Origin: Nyssa sinensis
Lineage: Eukaryota > Streptophyta > Magnoliopsida > Cornales > Nyssaceae
Direction of reading: 5' to 3'
Assembly: GCA_008638375.1 (NCBI GenBank)
Contig: VIRR01000547.1
Coordinates: 62,001-126,000 of the forward strand
Length of the DNA: 64,000 nucleotides
The notes under the pieces were generated by a model. That model worked only from the letters and a program-made list of their open reading frames with translations, made no database searches and was not told the origin of the DNA. A program made the position numbers and the translations under genes. Position 1 is the stretch's first letter. Each line of letters starts with the position of its first letter. This document shows, in pieces, positions 45,975-58,562 of the stretch.

Positions 45975-47075
45975 AAAATCAATTAAATACGATTAACAAA
46001 TTCAAAACATAAAAATCCCAATAGGGTTAATCAAGTGGGTGGTATACAGCAATTAAGGAGTTACTCCCCAAGATTGTCAGGTCAAAATTAAGCAAATGTC
46101 ACTTTCTCTTACGGTGATTTCATGCAAAATGCTACCTCGATTTTAATTGGGTCCTTTGCTAATGGACAATAAGATTAATACCTCAAATTAATCGATCCGA
46201 AGGATCGAATACCGAATTATAAAAAAAAATCAAAACATAATAAGTGTGTAGCCTTAGTTGATGTGGGATCTAATACCAGCATACACATTAAGAATAAGTT
46301 AATTTCTCAAAAACAGTGTGAATATGGACCTCAACTTTCTTGACAATTTGAAACAGAATGTTGAGTTGAGTTGAGTTGGGTTGAGTTTTTTTTTTTAAAT
46401 ATACAATAATTGTAAAACAATAAATTTATGCTACTTTTTTCTCAAAAATAACCCACTAAATAGCGGCCGCCACTGGCAACTCTAAGAGGAAACACTCCCA
46501 AACGTGAGGATGGTCCACTTGCTGAGAGGAAGAGATTCTACATGAAAGTGATAGGCCATTTAGAATAGGACAATGCTACGGTCAATCCTCATGCTCAAAA
46601 GTTTATTATCTGATTGATACGTATAATTTAAGTGTGTGTAATATTGTCACATAGCAAGTTTTGTCTTCATGTTCAAAAATTTATCATCTGATTAATATGC
46701 ATAGTTCATGTGTAATATTGTCACATCGCAAGTTTTTAAATTGATCGTATCACGATTTTTGAAAATAATTCTTGCATCTTTATTTTTAATATTTTTTAAA
46801 AAATATATACCTTTAGAAATGTACTTAATTGTTTGATTAAATTTTTAAAATTATTTTTACATTAATTTTATTTCTCTAAGCATATAAAAGTGTCTTTATA
46901 AAGAAACAAATATGAATTATTTTTTACAAACATTTTTTTTATTTAATATTAGCTAAGGAAACATCAAACACCCAAACACCCATTAAAGAACGTACATTTT
47001 GGGAGCCGTACAACTTGAGATGAAGAAAAAAAAAAGTCCACTATGCTAAGAAAAAAGCTAGCAGCTCAAGATAAG
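45975..47075 (-). repeat. inverted segment of unit B
   Basis: Reverse complement of 33785-35146. Left junction lies inside B3 locus 4. The right junction joins CAAGATAAG to TACTTCTCATTGACGAGAGA, which resumes the direct match at about 35462. About 0.3 kb on each outer side of the ancestral segment is missing, including the 5' half and promoter of locus 4. Confidence 0.85.
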
Positions 47076-47429
47076 TACTTCTCATTGACGAGAGAGAGAG
47101 ATATTAATTTATTTTTTCCTTTGTCTCAAATGGTACTAGAGTGCAACAAATGGTACTAGAAACCCGTGGTTCATATTCAAATTGTGCAAGACAGCCATGC
47201 ATATATCCTTATGAAGCTTAATTAAAAATGAAAAGAAAAAAACAAAAACAGAATTAGGAAGATTTAGTTAGTTGCAGATTGAAAAAGAGAGCATCGATAT
47301 CTAAACATAAACATGTGTTTCTAATAGTAAAGAACTTAGTCGTTTTTATGAACATAGACAATTGTTCAATCATGTAAGTTTTTTTCGTTATTTTCTATCT
47401 CTAACTCTTATTGCATAAAATGTTATTTC

Positions 47430-47461
<32 letters not shown>

Positions 47462-47763
47462 TGATATTTGTTATAGAATGAAACACAATTATTCAAGCAA
47501 AAGGAATGAAACACAATTTGAAAGAAAACCACACTTATATTTGTTATATAATGAAACACAATTTGAAAGAAAATCACACATATACATCCATGAACATTCT
47601 CAACTCCATGGACATTATTACAACACTCAAATAACACTCTAAAAACCCAAAAGAAACTTGACCTTGACAATCTTAACAAAAACTAAACAAAAAAAAAAGA
47701 AAGAAAGAGAGAAGAAAAACACTTCAAATAGTAGCAGGCTTGATAAGCTGTAAAAGTGACGGG

Positions 47764-48099
47764 TCATCCTTCAGCGCGTTCAATCTCCACCTTGTATGTG
47801 CATATGTTTTGGCCAAACAGACGAAGATGATTATGCAAGCGATAAAAAATCAGTGTATCATCGATCTTGAGATTTGTTTTTTTGACATAAGGAAGCCACT
47901 GATTTTTCATAAACCGCCGTCCATTTGGCCTTGTTCCAATATTAAACGTCCAACCATGTCCATTTTGGTCGACTACATGCATGGGATCATCTCCTTCGGT
48001 AGGTAAATTTTCTGCGTTTTGAGGGATTTCCAAAGCAAAATTGATATCTGAATTCTTTAATGTTTTCCTAAAACATTCTTCTCCTCGCTGACCGTCCAT
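47764..48099 (-). CDS. B3-domain protein, single domain, intact frame (B3 locus 5)
   Basis: A 111-residue protein made of one B3 domain: CFRKTLKNSDINFALEIPQ, NAENLPTEGDDPMHVVDQNG, WTFNIGTRPNGRRF, MKNQWLPYVKKTNLKIDD and KVEIERAEG. It is slightly longer in the first loop (TEGDDP) than locus 3. The Gly of the usual GDTL motif is Asp (DDTL), and the Trp-Leu-Arg of the recognition helix is WLP, so folding or binding may differ. A TATA box at 48317-48326 and a donor-like ATCAG|GTAACTC near 48248 match the family layout, but the acceptor reads CTACCG instead of CTACAG. Splicing of the leader intron may therefore fail or shift. It is the partner of locus 3 in unit B. Confidence 0.72.
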   Translation of the reverse strand: MDGQRGEECFRKTLKNSDINFALEIPQNAENLPTEGDDPMHVVDQNGHGWTFNIGTRPNGRRFMKNQWLPYVKKTNLKIDDTLIFYRLHNHLRLFGQNICTYKVEIERAEG

Positions 48100-48330
48100 T
48101 CTTCAAACTAACCGGTAGAAAAGTAGAAGAAGAAGATAAACAGATGAATGTAAATTCACCAACTATTGCTATGTTTATAGTATGAAAGAAAGAGAGACAT
48201 CTCATTTCAAAGACATATATGCACGGTAGATAAATTAAGGGAGTTACCTGATCTCTTCTGCTTGTGTTTTGAACTTAGTAGTCTTGATCTGCAACTCTAT
48301 TGTGATAAAAATGATCTCTATATAAGGAGA
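48100..48330 (-). promoter_or_regulatory. promoter and leader intron of B3 locus 5, acceptor changed
   Basis: Minus-strand TATA box CCTTATATAGAG (48317-48326), donor GTAACTCCC near 48246, and the position of the acceptor reading TTTTCTACCGGTT in place of TTTTCTACAGGTT. Confidence 0.55.
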
Positions 48331-49560
48331 GAAACTATGGACCCACCACTTCAGAATTATTAGAGATTTCACCTCTTTCATTGACTAACCTACTAGATTT
48401 TTGTTTTTTCTTCTCAAATAGGTACCTCCCACAAATATACTTTTTTTAATTTTTTTTTCAATTTTTCTCGACGAGTTTTTTTAAAAGGTAATGAATAGAA
48501 ACTTTGTCCTTTCTATTAACACAGAAAATTTTCAACTTTGCCTGCCCTTTCTTCCCAGAATCTCTTAGTATCGATCTCTTCCTTTGCAGTGGGTGCCACA
48601 AGTCGCTATTTAATTGGGGCTTGGTGTTTCTTTAATATGAAATAAAAAAAATGTGTTTAGTCTACTTAAAAGAAAAAAAAAAAAAGTACACTCATCTTTT
48701 ATTTATTTTTAATTCCTCTTCTTGTATCTTTGGTTTTTACTCATTGAAGAAAGAGAGAATGAGATCAAGAAAGAAACATTATATATATATATATATATAT
48801 ATGTAAATTTCTGGTTTTAAGACCTAAAAGTGACGAGAGAGAGAGAGAGAGAATTGAGTAAAGCTATATTTTTAAATTTTTATTTATTAAATCTGACTCT
48901 CAAATTACGTGGCTAATCTAACACAATGATACGTTATCATATTACCAGAGAAACAAAACTTGATAAAAAAAATAAAAAAACATAAAATTATCTTAAAAAA
49001 TTGAATTAGTGTTCCTTTTCATCATGATGAAATGCTTCTAAAATAGAACGTGGGACACACGAAAACTTATTTAGAGGCTTAAAAGTCCGTAGCTGCCCCC
49101 TTAGACTTTTTTGTGCCCCATCATTCATTCATTATAACTTGTGGATGTTTGTTTGTATGTTTCATTCCTTTGAATTACAATTGTTGTTAAAGATAGTGGT
49201 TTAAATTTTTGTTATTATATAACAAAAGTACTATGAATGGGTGGACAACTTAAGGACAGAGAGAATGAGGATCAGACCTTCACACATTCATGGCCCATAA
49301 GATCAGCAAAAGGGAGTTAAGTTAGAATAGGGAAACAAAAAGGTCTAAGAAGCATGAGACAATGAGACTGATTGACAATGAAATGGCCAACTTTTAAAGG
49401 AAATTAATGTTTAGATTTAGTGTTAAGAGTGCACAAACAGGTCTAAGTGGCATGAGACAGTGAGATTAATTGATAATGACATGGTCAAAGTTAGGGTACA
49501 CCTGATGTTATTAGAAAATCATGATTCAGATTCAACTTAGACACTGGATTTATTCATATG

Positions 49561-51649
49561 TTGGTATATGATGCGCCATAAATTAACGGGGCATAGATTG
49601 CGGCACATGTCCTGAAATATTTTGGGTTATAAAGATAGAATTTTCTTGAATATTTACCGAACTTAGGAATACAAAATATTACTGATCATCGTTTTCACAA
49701 ATTACTAATCTCATAATAAGGAAACATAGTTTAATATCGTAACTTCTATTTATGGATACCCTTAAATCTCGACTCTTATGATTCTTAATCCCACTCAGTT
49801 TCAAAAATCTATAGCTCATAAATAAAGTCACAAGTCATGTTCAACTACTTCCTTCAATTATTATCATTATCTTTCTATAATTTAATCATCGGAGTGACTA
49901 CTGTCAGAATTTTTTCAGTAACCCTCTGACCTCGTGTACTTGGCATAATATTAAAGAGAGCAAAATTGTCGAGCAGAAACTAGTAATATCAATATGAATT
50001 ATCATAATTCTTTTTTAGACATAAAAAGAAGAATAAATATATTCATTAATTTTAAAAATACCCTAAACATATTAATTATTAATTAATAGGTGAACAAAAA
50101 TAAGTATTACTGCATGGGTATTAAGGTCATCTTAATCCATGCTTATCTCTATGTTTGCTATATTTGACTTTTATTTATTAAGCTTATGATATGATTCAAG
50201 AGAAAAAATTGAGAAAAAAATTAAGAAATGATATATTTTCAAATTTTATTTATTAAATTTAATTTCTAAATAATATGATTAGTCTAACACAGTGATACAT
50301 TATTATATCATTTCAGAGTTGTAATTTGATACATACAAAGTAAAGAAGCATAAAATTCACGAAAAGCTTCGGTCAAAATCCGAGTCGTGTTGAGAAATTG
50401 TCCCTTCAAGTGACGTTTTATGAACTTTTTTCAACCACCCATTACCATCCCTCCCTCAAAACGTGGAACCTGTTCTCTCTCTCAACCGAAGATTGGCCGT
50501 TTCATTAAAACCCTCCCTAGCTCTTGTTGGTCAGACCCTTCAATATCGAAGCTCGGCTCTTGTTCATCGCCGACGGAGCTCATCCCACAGTGTTCGTTGA
50601 AATCGAACCTCAAGTAAGGCCCTATCTGTTGTTCGTCGTTCGATCTAACTGGAAATACGAAACCACCCAACCGATTTCTTCGAAGGCCATATCTGTTCAT
50701 CATCGTTCGTCAAAGCTTCTGACTCACTCTCTCTCATCAGAACTAAGGTATAAGGGCTTTTTAAGCACTGATTTGTGTTAAGAAATAAGGACTTTTAAAG
50801 GACTGATTTGTGTTGAAAAATTAGGGCTTTTGGGGTCAGGGATGCAGGTTTTCTTTCTTTGTGTTTTTGTTTTGGCTTGATATGGTTAAAGGAATTGCAG
50901 TAGTTGAAGCCATACATATAGAGACATAAGACCCATCGCCGATTGAAGTTAGGTTGTGAAATCTCGACAATCACCCTTTCCTTGTTAGTACAGAACTTTT
51001 CTGGCCAAGGTGTGTCCACTGTTGTGCTTATATCCAAAGTGAATATGTGAGGACAGAGATGTAAAGAATTTGGGTAATTTGCATACTTTTATGACATTTT
51101 TGATAATTAAAATTTTAAAATTATATTCACTCAGTCTATTTTATCTGAGAAATTATATCCTTCAGTCAAATTTTTTTTAAATAACAAAAATACATTTTTA
51201 TGTTTTTTCTTTCTTTTGTATTTTTCAAGTTTAATCAATTTTTTCAAACTTTTACCAAATTTTTAAACTTTTTTTAATGATTATTTTATTGTATATGCAA
51301 ATAAATTTAAGATAAATAATTTTTTTATACAAAATTAAATTTAAGATTTTAATTAATATTTATTTAAAAATAAAAATTGGTTAAAATTGAATTTTTTTAA
51401 AAAAAAAAATTCATGTAATAGGCAATTTTGTTATTTAAAAAAAAATTGATTAATTAGAGTAAGGTATTTGTAGTTTATCAAGTAATGTAATTTTAAAAAT
51501 TTAAGAAATATCAATTTAATTTTTAGAAACTTTAAATGAGTTCAGTGCAATTTATCAAAGATTTTTGTTTTTTTATTTTGCCTAGTAGTTGGTTTGGTTA
51601 TAGTATGGAATTGGAATGCAATTGTTGTAAATTTTGGTAGTAGACTTCC
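49561..51649. other. intergenic DNA; shared repeat, gene-like patch and MITE
   Basis: 49856-50090 repeats 17560-17800. 50395-50790 is GC-richer and looks like a leader or first exon (TTCATCGCCGACGGAGCTC and similar), but no frame there shows a domain. 51085-51560 is a long-TIR MITE. No supported gene. Confidence 0.4.
51085..51560. mobile_element. long-TIR AT-rich MITE
   Basis: Starts near TTTTGATAATTAAAATTTT and contains TTATATCCTTCAGTCAAATT in the left half, with an inverted right half ending near CAGTGCAATTTATCA. Confidence 0.5.
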
Positions 51650-51854
51650 AAATTGGGTCTCTGATCATTACCCCAAGAGTACCATGCATTTGAGAAGTTT
51701 TTACTTTTCGTGAGGCTCCTATCAGTAATTAGAGATATATTTTCTGGCTTAAAAAAATATAAATTTTCTTATATTTCTACCTACCTACTTCTTGCTACAT
51801 GATGAGATTAAATCCTATAATTTTCAATGCTTGATTTTCTTTTATGCATTACAT

Positions 51855-52250
51855 ATGCGAGTTATTACAGTTTGAACCATACTATAGTGGATTGTGTGCA
51901 CATTTATACTCTAAATTTTGGGAAGGACATATGGTTATTTTGGTCTTTTAGTGTTTTCGGCACTGATGATTTTACTTTAATTTTAATAACAAGGAGGTAA
52001 ATTAGGTAATGTCTACTTTTATACCAGAAAGAATTATTTACAAACAGGCCTAACTGTAATATGTGAGTTATTACTGTTTGAACCATACTACAATGGATTG
52101 TGTGCACATTTATACTCTAAATTTTGGGAAGGAGATATGGTTATTTTGGTCTTTTAGTGTTTTCGGCACTGATAATTTTACTTTAATTTTAACGATAAAG
52201 GGTAAATGTCTATTTTTATACCAGAAGGAGTTATGTACAAACAAGCCTAA
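51855..52250 (+). repeat. tandem duplication, about 203-bp unit, copy 2 only
   Basis: Two adjacent units share GAGTTATTAC, TTGTGTGCACATTTATACTC and TTTAGTGTTTTCGGCACTGA. Copy 1 has a single unit (about 4995-5185). Confidence 0.85.
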
Positions 52251-52271
52251 CTACATGGGGGTTATCAGTAA

Positions 52272-52277
<6 letters not shown>

Positions 52278-52312
<35 letters not shown>
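52278..52312. repeat. (CT)n microsatellite
   Basis: About 17 CT units followed by a T-run. The matching place in copy 1 (about 5206-5232) has only a short CT stretch and the T-run. Confidence 0.9.
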
Positions 52313-52320
<8 letters not shown>

Positions 52321-52690
52321 TTACCCCAAACACTTATTTCTTTAGGCTCCTTACTTCTGTTTTGCCATAAGCCATGTGTTTTGTTTATTTCTTTCATTGG
52401 GATGCACTGGAGGGTGGAGCCAGGAATTTAAATTGGAGGGGCTAGTGTTAAGCCAAAATATAAATAACTAAAATAGGTAAAAAAAAAAAAATAGAATGAA
52501 TTATGTTAAAATGAGATTGGGGTTGAGCCAAAAAGAGAAAAAAAAGAGATTTGAGGTCTAGAAAAAGAGAAGAGATTAAGTAATTATAATTAGAGTTGGA
52601 CCAAAAATTTAGGTTGGATCCAAAATTTGGGTGTGCTAAATTAAAATAAGTTAGAAGTTTGGGTCAAAAACTACGATTCAACTCATCAGT

Positions 52691-55600
52691 CACTACTAGA
52701 AAATAGGCTTTTAGCGACGGTTACGATTCGCCACTAAAGGGTGAAAAAACCGCCGCTAATTGCGTTTGCGGCAATTTTGTGGCGTTTTCTCATTTTGACG
52801 CCAATGACTCCGTCGTAAATTTTTTGTGACATTTTTTGCGACAATTTGATTTGTCGTTAAAACAAAAGTGTCGTTTGACAAATATGTGTATAAATGACGC
52901 ATTTAGTGGCATTTTGCTAATTGCCATTAATTTTTTGACACTTTCAAAACCGCCTCTAAAGGACTACATTTTGTGGAAAATTTAACCATCGCTAAAGGCT
53001 ATGGAATTTATGAATGCTGAAATTTTTTGTGGCATTTTTACAACCGTCGTTAAAGTATTTGATTTTGTAGCAATGGTTTATCTGCCGCAAAAGGTTTTGT
53101 CATTTATATTTTGTGGTAATTATTTACCGCCGTAAAATTTAGCAAAATAATCCGCTACTAATATACATCTAATCGTAGAAATGGTTGCCTGAATTAATCA
53201 CTTTTAAAATTATTTGAACTTATTCCTTTAAAATTTCAACTACATTCACTAATTTAAGAGTACTAAACATTCAATAAATCAATCCAAACATAAGAAATTA
53301 TATAGCCAAACTCATCCATGCATATAAAATCAAATTAAAATTTCATTCTACATCATTAACTCAAATTCAAATTAATATCCATACATGTAAAATCCAAGCT
53401 AGATCCCAATATCCAAATTAATATGAGCCAAAAAATAGAGTAGGCTCTAAATAAACCTGAAACAATACAAAAAGTATCCTAAACCAATAACTTGTCAAAG
53501 TTTATTAAATAACAAATATTCATCAATAGCCAAACAACAAGTAACGGGAAAACAAAGTTCCAAAGAAAAGATAGAAATAAGTAAAATGCATGCCAAATAG
53601 CATAGATCCCAACTCCAAGCAATCTTAACAATAGCCCACCATAAAAAACAACAACCCAAAGAGGAGCCGGCCATAATCAAAGACAATAGTCGTTCATTTA
53701 TTCCTTCTCATTGACCTGACAAAAGCCACACAACAAAAGAGGAAAAAAAAATTTGTTTATACAAGTTAACTAATTTAAGATTTTAGGTATTATACATGTA
53801 TATATAGACCTAGCCAAAAAAAAAAAACATATGTATATAGTATTGGATTATAAGATTATTTTGTAATTACTAAATGAGAGACTTAGATAGAGAGTGACAG
53901 GATTGTGATGACGTTGCTTTTTTTTTTTTTTTTTTTGTGGGTTCCTGCATTAATGAGGATTTTATATTAGCATATGAAATAATAAACATTATTAAAGAAA
54001 TAAGGGTAGACAAGTTCTTGAAAGAAACTCAATGAACTCTCAGCAAATAGGTGTACAAACAAAAGGTAATTCTGTAATTGTAGCTTAAAGTATGTCTACT
54101 TCATGCAACCAGATTGGTGATTGTGTAATTTTGTGTAGCTTAAAGTGTTTCCAAGAAATTATTGACACTTCAAACATGACCATGGCTGGTTCTACGTCTA
54201 GTGGGGGGACTCCAAGTGGTACAAAGAATAGTGGCACTAATTTATCTTAGGCTTTTGAGTCGCTATTTGGTTTTGAGTCATTGGACTCATCAAAATCTGA
54301 TTTTTCTCAATCTATGTATCATGAAGCAGTGTGAGACTAGTCTTTTTCAAAGTGAAACTAAACCAAATCTTGGTGCCCAATTCCCTTCTGTCAATGCTTG
54401 AGAATTGGTTGTTTGATGAAGATTCTGTTCAAGGGAAGGGAGACATGGCTAACTTTGCATTTGATGAAAATACAAATTTTTTTTAGAAGGATTTTTGTTT
54501 TAGGGGATTTTATGACCCATTCCATCTTCCGTTACTCATTTCCTACCACACGGGTAAGACTCACCACACATGGAAGACCATAAGACCTATCAATGGGTAC
54601 CTATGTGAGAAGATAATAAATAAAGGCGATGGAAAAAAGTGAAAAGAGTATAATTACAAGGTTAAGCAAAGAAATCCAAAGAAGTAACCCAAATTAGTAG
54701 CTAGTGTAAATTGTGTGTTGTTAAGCTATATGCATTGAATTACAATAAAATTATGTCCTCATATGAAGTCTGCTAGAAACACATATAGTACTGTATATAG
54801 AATATATATATATATATATAAATATATATAATATTGACACAATAGATTTGGGTATTATCTGGTAATGGAATAAGTTAGAACTCAAAAGGTAGTATGAAAT
54901 ACATGTGAATGGTTGGGATTGTTAAGTTTCACCACTTATAGTGTCAAGACTAACATTGCATCTGTTTTTTTTTTCTTCATAATGTGTATTACCCTTTTAT
55001 CTGGTATGAAATTGAATGTTTAAACCACCATTATTGTCTTATTTTAAACAAATTTTAGAAGTGGCATTTGTAAAGATTCATCACTCTATTAGTACAGAAT
55101 TTCATTGTAATTCAACAGCTTCAGTACTCTAAAGTTCTTCTAAACCCTTTTTCTTTTAGTTTTCTTTTCTTTAAGGTTTGAGTTGTCTGCTTTGTTGATT
55201 TGTTTGGAGTATGCACTTGGGCCTACCATTTTGATTGTTTAATGTCTTCTGCACTAAAGATTTTCACAGATGTGTATGATGTTCCTCTATCCAACCTCCG
55301 TGAGGCTAGATTTGATTAATTTGGGGCCACAAAAGAGAATTTGAACAAAACATCATAATAAAGAGAAAACAAAGGATAAGAGAGAGCAAAAAACAGAGGA
55401 ATACCTGTATGTAGCATCTCAAGTGATGTCTATCCTTTGTGAAATCTGTCTATATCAGGAAGGAGAGGAAGAGCATGATTGAGAGAGAGTGCAAGATCAA
55501 ACAAGAAGATGAACAACCAAATATAAAATCGGCAACTTTTTAAGAAATAAAAAAGAGCGGCGTTTATAAAACTGCTGTTGATTGAAGGCATTTTAATAAA

Positions 55601-55886
55601 AATTGTAGCTAATTAGTGGCATTTTGAAAAACCGTCATTAATTAACGGCATTTAGAAAAAAATCGCCACGAATTAGTGGTGGTTAATTAAACGTGTCATT
55701 TTTTATTAATTAAAATGACATTATTTTTATAAATTAAATGGCGTTTAAAGGAACTGCCATTTATTTAGTGGCGTTTTTATGAAAACGTCTTAAATATGCG
55801 GCATTTTATGGGAAATGCCACTAATTTACAACATTTTTAAAATTGCCGCAAAATTTTTGTTGCTAAAGCCCTATTTTGTTGTAGTG
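52691..55886. mobile_element. non-autonomous CACTA element, 3196 bp
   Basis: Begins CACTACTAGAAAATAGG and ends CCTATTTTGTTGTAGTG, with the exact 3-bp duplication AGT on both sides (52688-52690 and 55887-55889). Subterminal regions (52710-53160 and 55555-55870) are filled with GCCGCTAA, GTGGCGTTTT and TTGCGGCAATTT-type words in both orientations. The interior has no clear transposase. Frames near 54183-54580 (starting MAGSTSSGGTPSGTKNSG) are interrupted by stops. Confidence 0.9.
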
Positions 55887-56454
55887 AGTATAGTTGATTG
55901 TGACAAATTAGAATTTTTTTTCTAGTATTTTTTCTTTATTTCTTTTTTGATTTTCTGTATAGTTGCTATTTCTTTGCTAGAGAAACGATGGTCATGCTTC
56001 TTTAGTATAAAGGGCTGTTTGAAATTTTTTTAAATTGGATCAGGTCAGAACCATTTTACCTAAGTTATCTGGTTTTTAAGAAAATTAATTCTTTTCTGAT
56101 TTGACTTTTTTTAAGTTTTAAATATTTTTTAGGACTAGATATGAACGAATATACTGTTAAATAGTACTTACCAAATAGTAAAAAATTTAAAACCAATTTA
56201 TCTGTATTTTACTAAACTAGTTTTAGTCTTTCCGAACAAGCCCTAATGTATCATTTGTGAACTCTTCCAAAAAATTAGAAATATGTTTCTCTGTTTTTTT
56301 TAATTCTTAATGTTAGAACCCTCTTTTTCCCATTGTATAACCGATGTTCTTTCAATTTACAGGTGTTTGGATTGGAACCACATTGCTGCTTGGAACCAAA
56401 CTCAAGGATTACGTGACAGGAAAATTACTCTTTATATATATATATATATATTAT
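55887..56454. other. 0.57 kb present only in copy 2; no gene
   Basis: Lies between the CACTA end and the point where homology to 14409 resumes. It ends in a (TA)n run. Either extra DNA in copy 2 or DNA lost from copy 1. Confidence 0.5.
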
Positions 56455-57149
56455 AAATATTGTGTATGTGATGAATACAGGAAATTCTGGTGCAAAATAA
56501 TTGATTGTGGATGAACAGGACATGGGATTTGTGAGCATTGTGATTGTTTATGGAATAGGAGGGGTATTATGATTGTCTATGAAACAAACAGGGGGTTTGT
56601 TGTTTGCATTGTGGGTGAACAGCAGGGTTTGTTTAGAACAGGATATGAACAACTTGTTGGGTATGAACAGGTTGTTGGTTTTGTTGGATCAACAGGTGTT
56701 ACTGTTTCAGACAGGGTTTGAACAACGGGTTGCATTTTTTTTTTTTTGTTTTTTTGGAACCAGCCAGGAAACTCTATGTGGACTGAAAACGGCTCTCTCA
56801 AGGAATTTTTTTTTGAATGAGTCTGATATATGCATATTTAATAATATTTTATCATATATAATATAATTTATATTTTTTAATAAAATATAATATATATATA
56901 TATAAGAGAATGTTCTTAGAATAATGTATTGACGTGTATACCAATCCACTCAAATATACCCTCTTTCAAAGACGCTTTGAAAAAAAAGAAATCTATTTTA
57001 AAGTCAGTATTGTATTGAAGCAAATGTCATCAAGAATGGCTTGTGGAAGCCTTCTCTTCCTACTGAACATTCTGTTGTTCCCCTAGCATCTAGCATCCAT
57101 TTAAGAAACGTTCCATAAAGGGGCTTACCTTTGCAAATATATGAAAAAA

Positions 57150-57640
57150 TTATATTCACATCTTCTGTAATTTTTAATAATTATATTAATATTTTTTAAA
57201 ATTTTTAAAATTACACTGATTTTTTTATTTCACATTATAAATTATAAATACATCCTCTAGTCAAATTTATTTTTTTAAAAATGACAAAACTGTTCATTTC
57301 ATTTTCTTTATTACATTTTTTCAATTCTAACTATTTTTTTTTCACTTTCAAATAAATATTGATAAAATCTTTAATATATATAATGAAAATAAGTTATTTA
57401 TTTTAAACTTATTTTTATAAAAAATAAAAAAAATCTTTAAAGAAATTTAGAAAAAAATGGTCAAAATTAAAAAATGAAAAAAAAAACATTAAAGAAAATC
57501 TTGGCGTTTTTTTAAAAAAATTGATTGAAATAAGATATTTATAATTTATTATTTAAATTAGGAAAGATTCTAGTAATTTAAAAAAATTTAGTGTAATTAT
57601 AAAAAAAAAAATTATATAAGAGGTTAATATAATTTATGTT
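57150..57640. mobile_element. long-TIR AT-rich MITE
   Basis: Left end AAAAATTATATTCACATCTT and an inverted right end near TTATATAAGAGGTTAATATA, with the family's internal words (CCTCTAGTCAAATTTATTTT, TGACAAAACTGTTCATTTC). (TA)n follows it. Confidence 0.6.
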
Positions 57641-57664
57641 ATATATATATATACATATAAAATA

Positions 57665-57925
57665 ATGTTAAATATACTAAATAATATTAAATCTACTGAA
57701 TTAATTTACCCGACAACATCGTTCAAATACAAATAACATCATCCATTATAAAAGTATTAAATAATATTAAATATACTGAATTAATTTACCCACAACATCG
57801 TTCAAATACAAACATCATCATCCATTATAAAAGTGTTAAATATACTAAATAATATTAAATATACTGAATTAATTTACCCGTCAACATCGTCCAAATACAA
57901 ATAACATCATCATCCATTATAAAAG
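57665..57925 (+). repeat. tandem repeat, about 85-bp unit, 3 copies
   Basis: Each unit contains ACTGAATTAATTTACCC, CAACATCGTTCAAATACAA (or one change) and CATCCATTATAAAAG. Not present in copy 1. Confidence 0.9.
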
Positions 57926-57961
57926 TGATCGAGTTTCCTTTGACAGAAAATGAATTCCGTT

Positions 57962-57962
<1 letters not shown>

Positions 57963-58022
<60 letters not shown>
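57963..58022. repeat. (CA)n(TA)n microsatellite
   Basis: About 18 CA units followed by about 12 TA units. Confidence 0.95.
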
Positions 58023-58023
<1 letters not shown>

Positions 58024-58562
58024 ACTCGATCATGTGCGAAAGTCTACACACTTTCTACAAAAAGAAAACAAATTTCGTACTACGAGTCTAAAAGTGAGCG
58101 GACAAATTTCATAGTACGAGTCCAAAAGTGATCGGGACCATTTTTCTTTTATACCTTTTGCCCTTTCTTTTTATCTAAAAAAAACAGATGATTGGTGGAA
58201 ATACTCTGCCCCTCCCCTTTATCTTTAGATAATATTTTTAATACTTACCATGATCACATAACTATAAAACAGAACAAATAGTCTCGAGTAAAATTATTAT
58301 ATTTAAGATATTATATTAAGACTATGTTTGAATGACGGAATAAAATAATTAGATATAATAAATATTATCCTATTTTATATTTGATGTCTTTAATTAAATT
58401 TGATATTTTTTATCTCATTAATTATTTATCTCTAAGTTGGTGGGCAGTAGTATTTGAGTTATGGTATTATAATTTTTTTTTTAAATGGAGTATACCCTAG
58501 CATCCATTTAAAAAACATTCCATAAAGGGGCTTACCTTTGCAAATGGGAGCATATATATACG

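Larger units (their letters stand above)
41877..49560 (-). repeat. B3 gene-pair unit B
   Basis: Contains B3 loci 4 and 5 and corresponds to unit A, with an inversion at 45975-47075 and an extra tandem copy of its left end (41877-42845 and 42866-44023). Confidence 0.8.

Noticed and set aside
50420..50781. GC-rich patch resembling a first exon
   Set aside because: Overlapping short frames on both strands, no domain and no continuing exon.
54183..54583. Possible coding region inside the second CACTA element
   Set aside because: Several in-frame stops and no transposase motif. At most it is a worn gene scrap.
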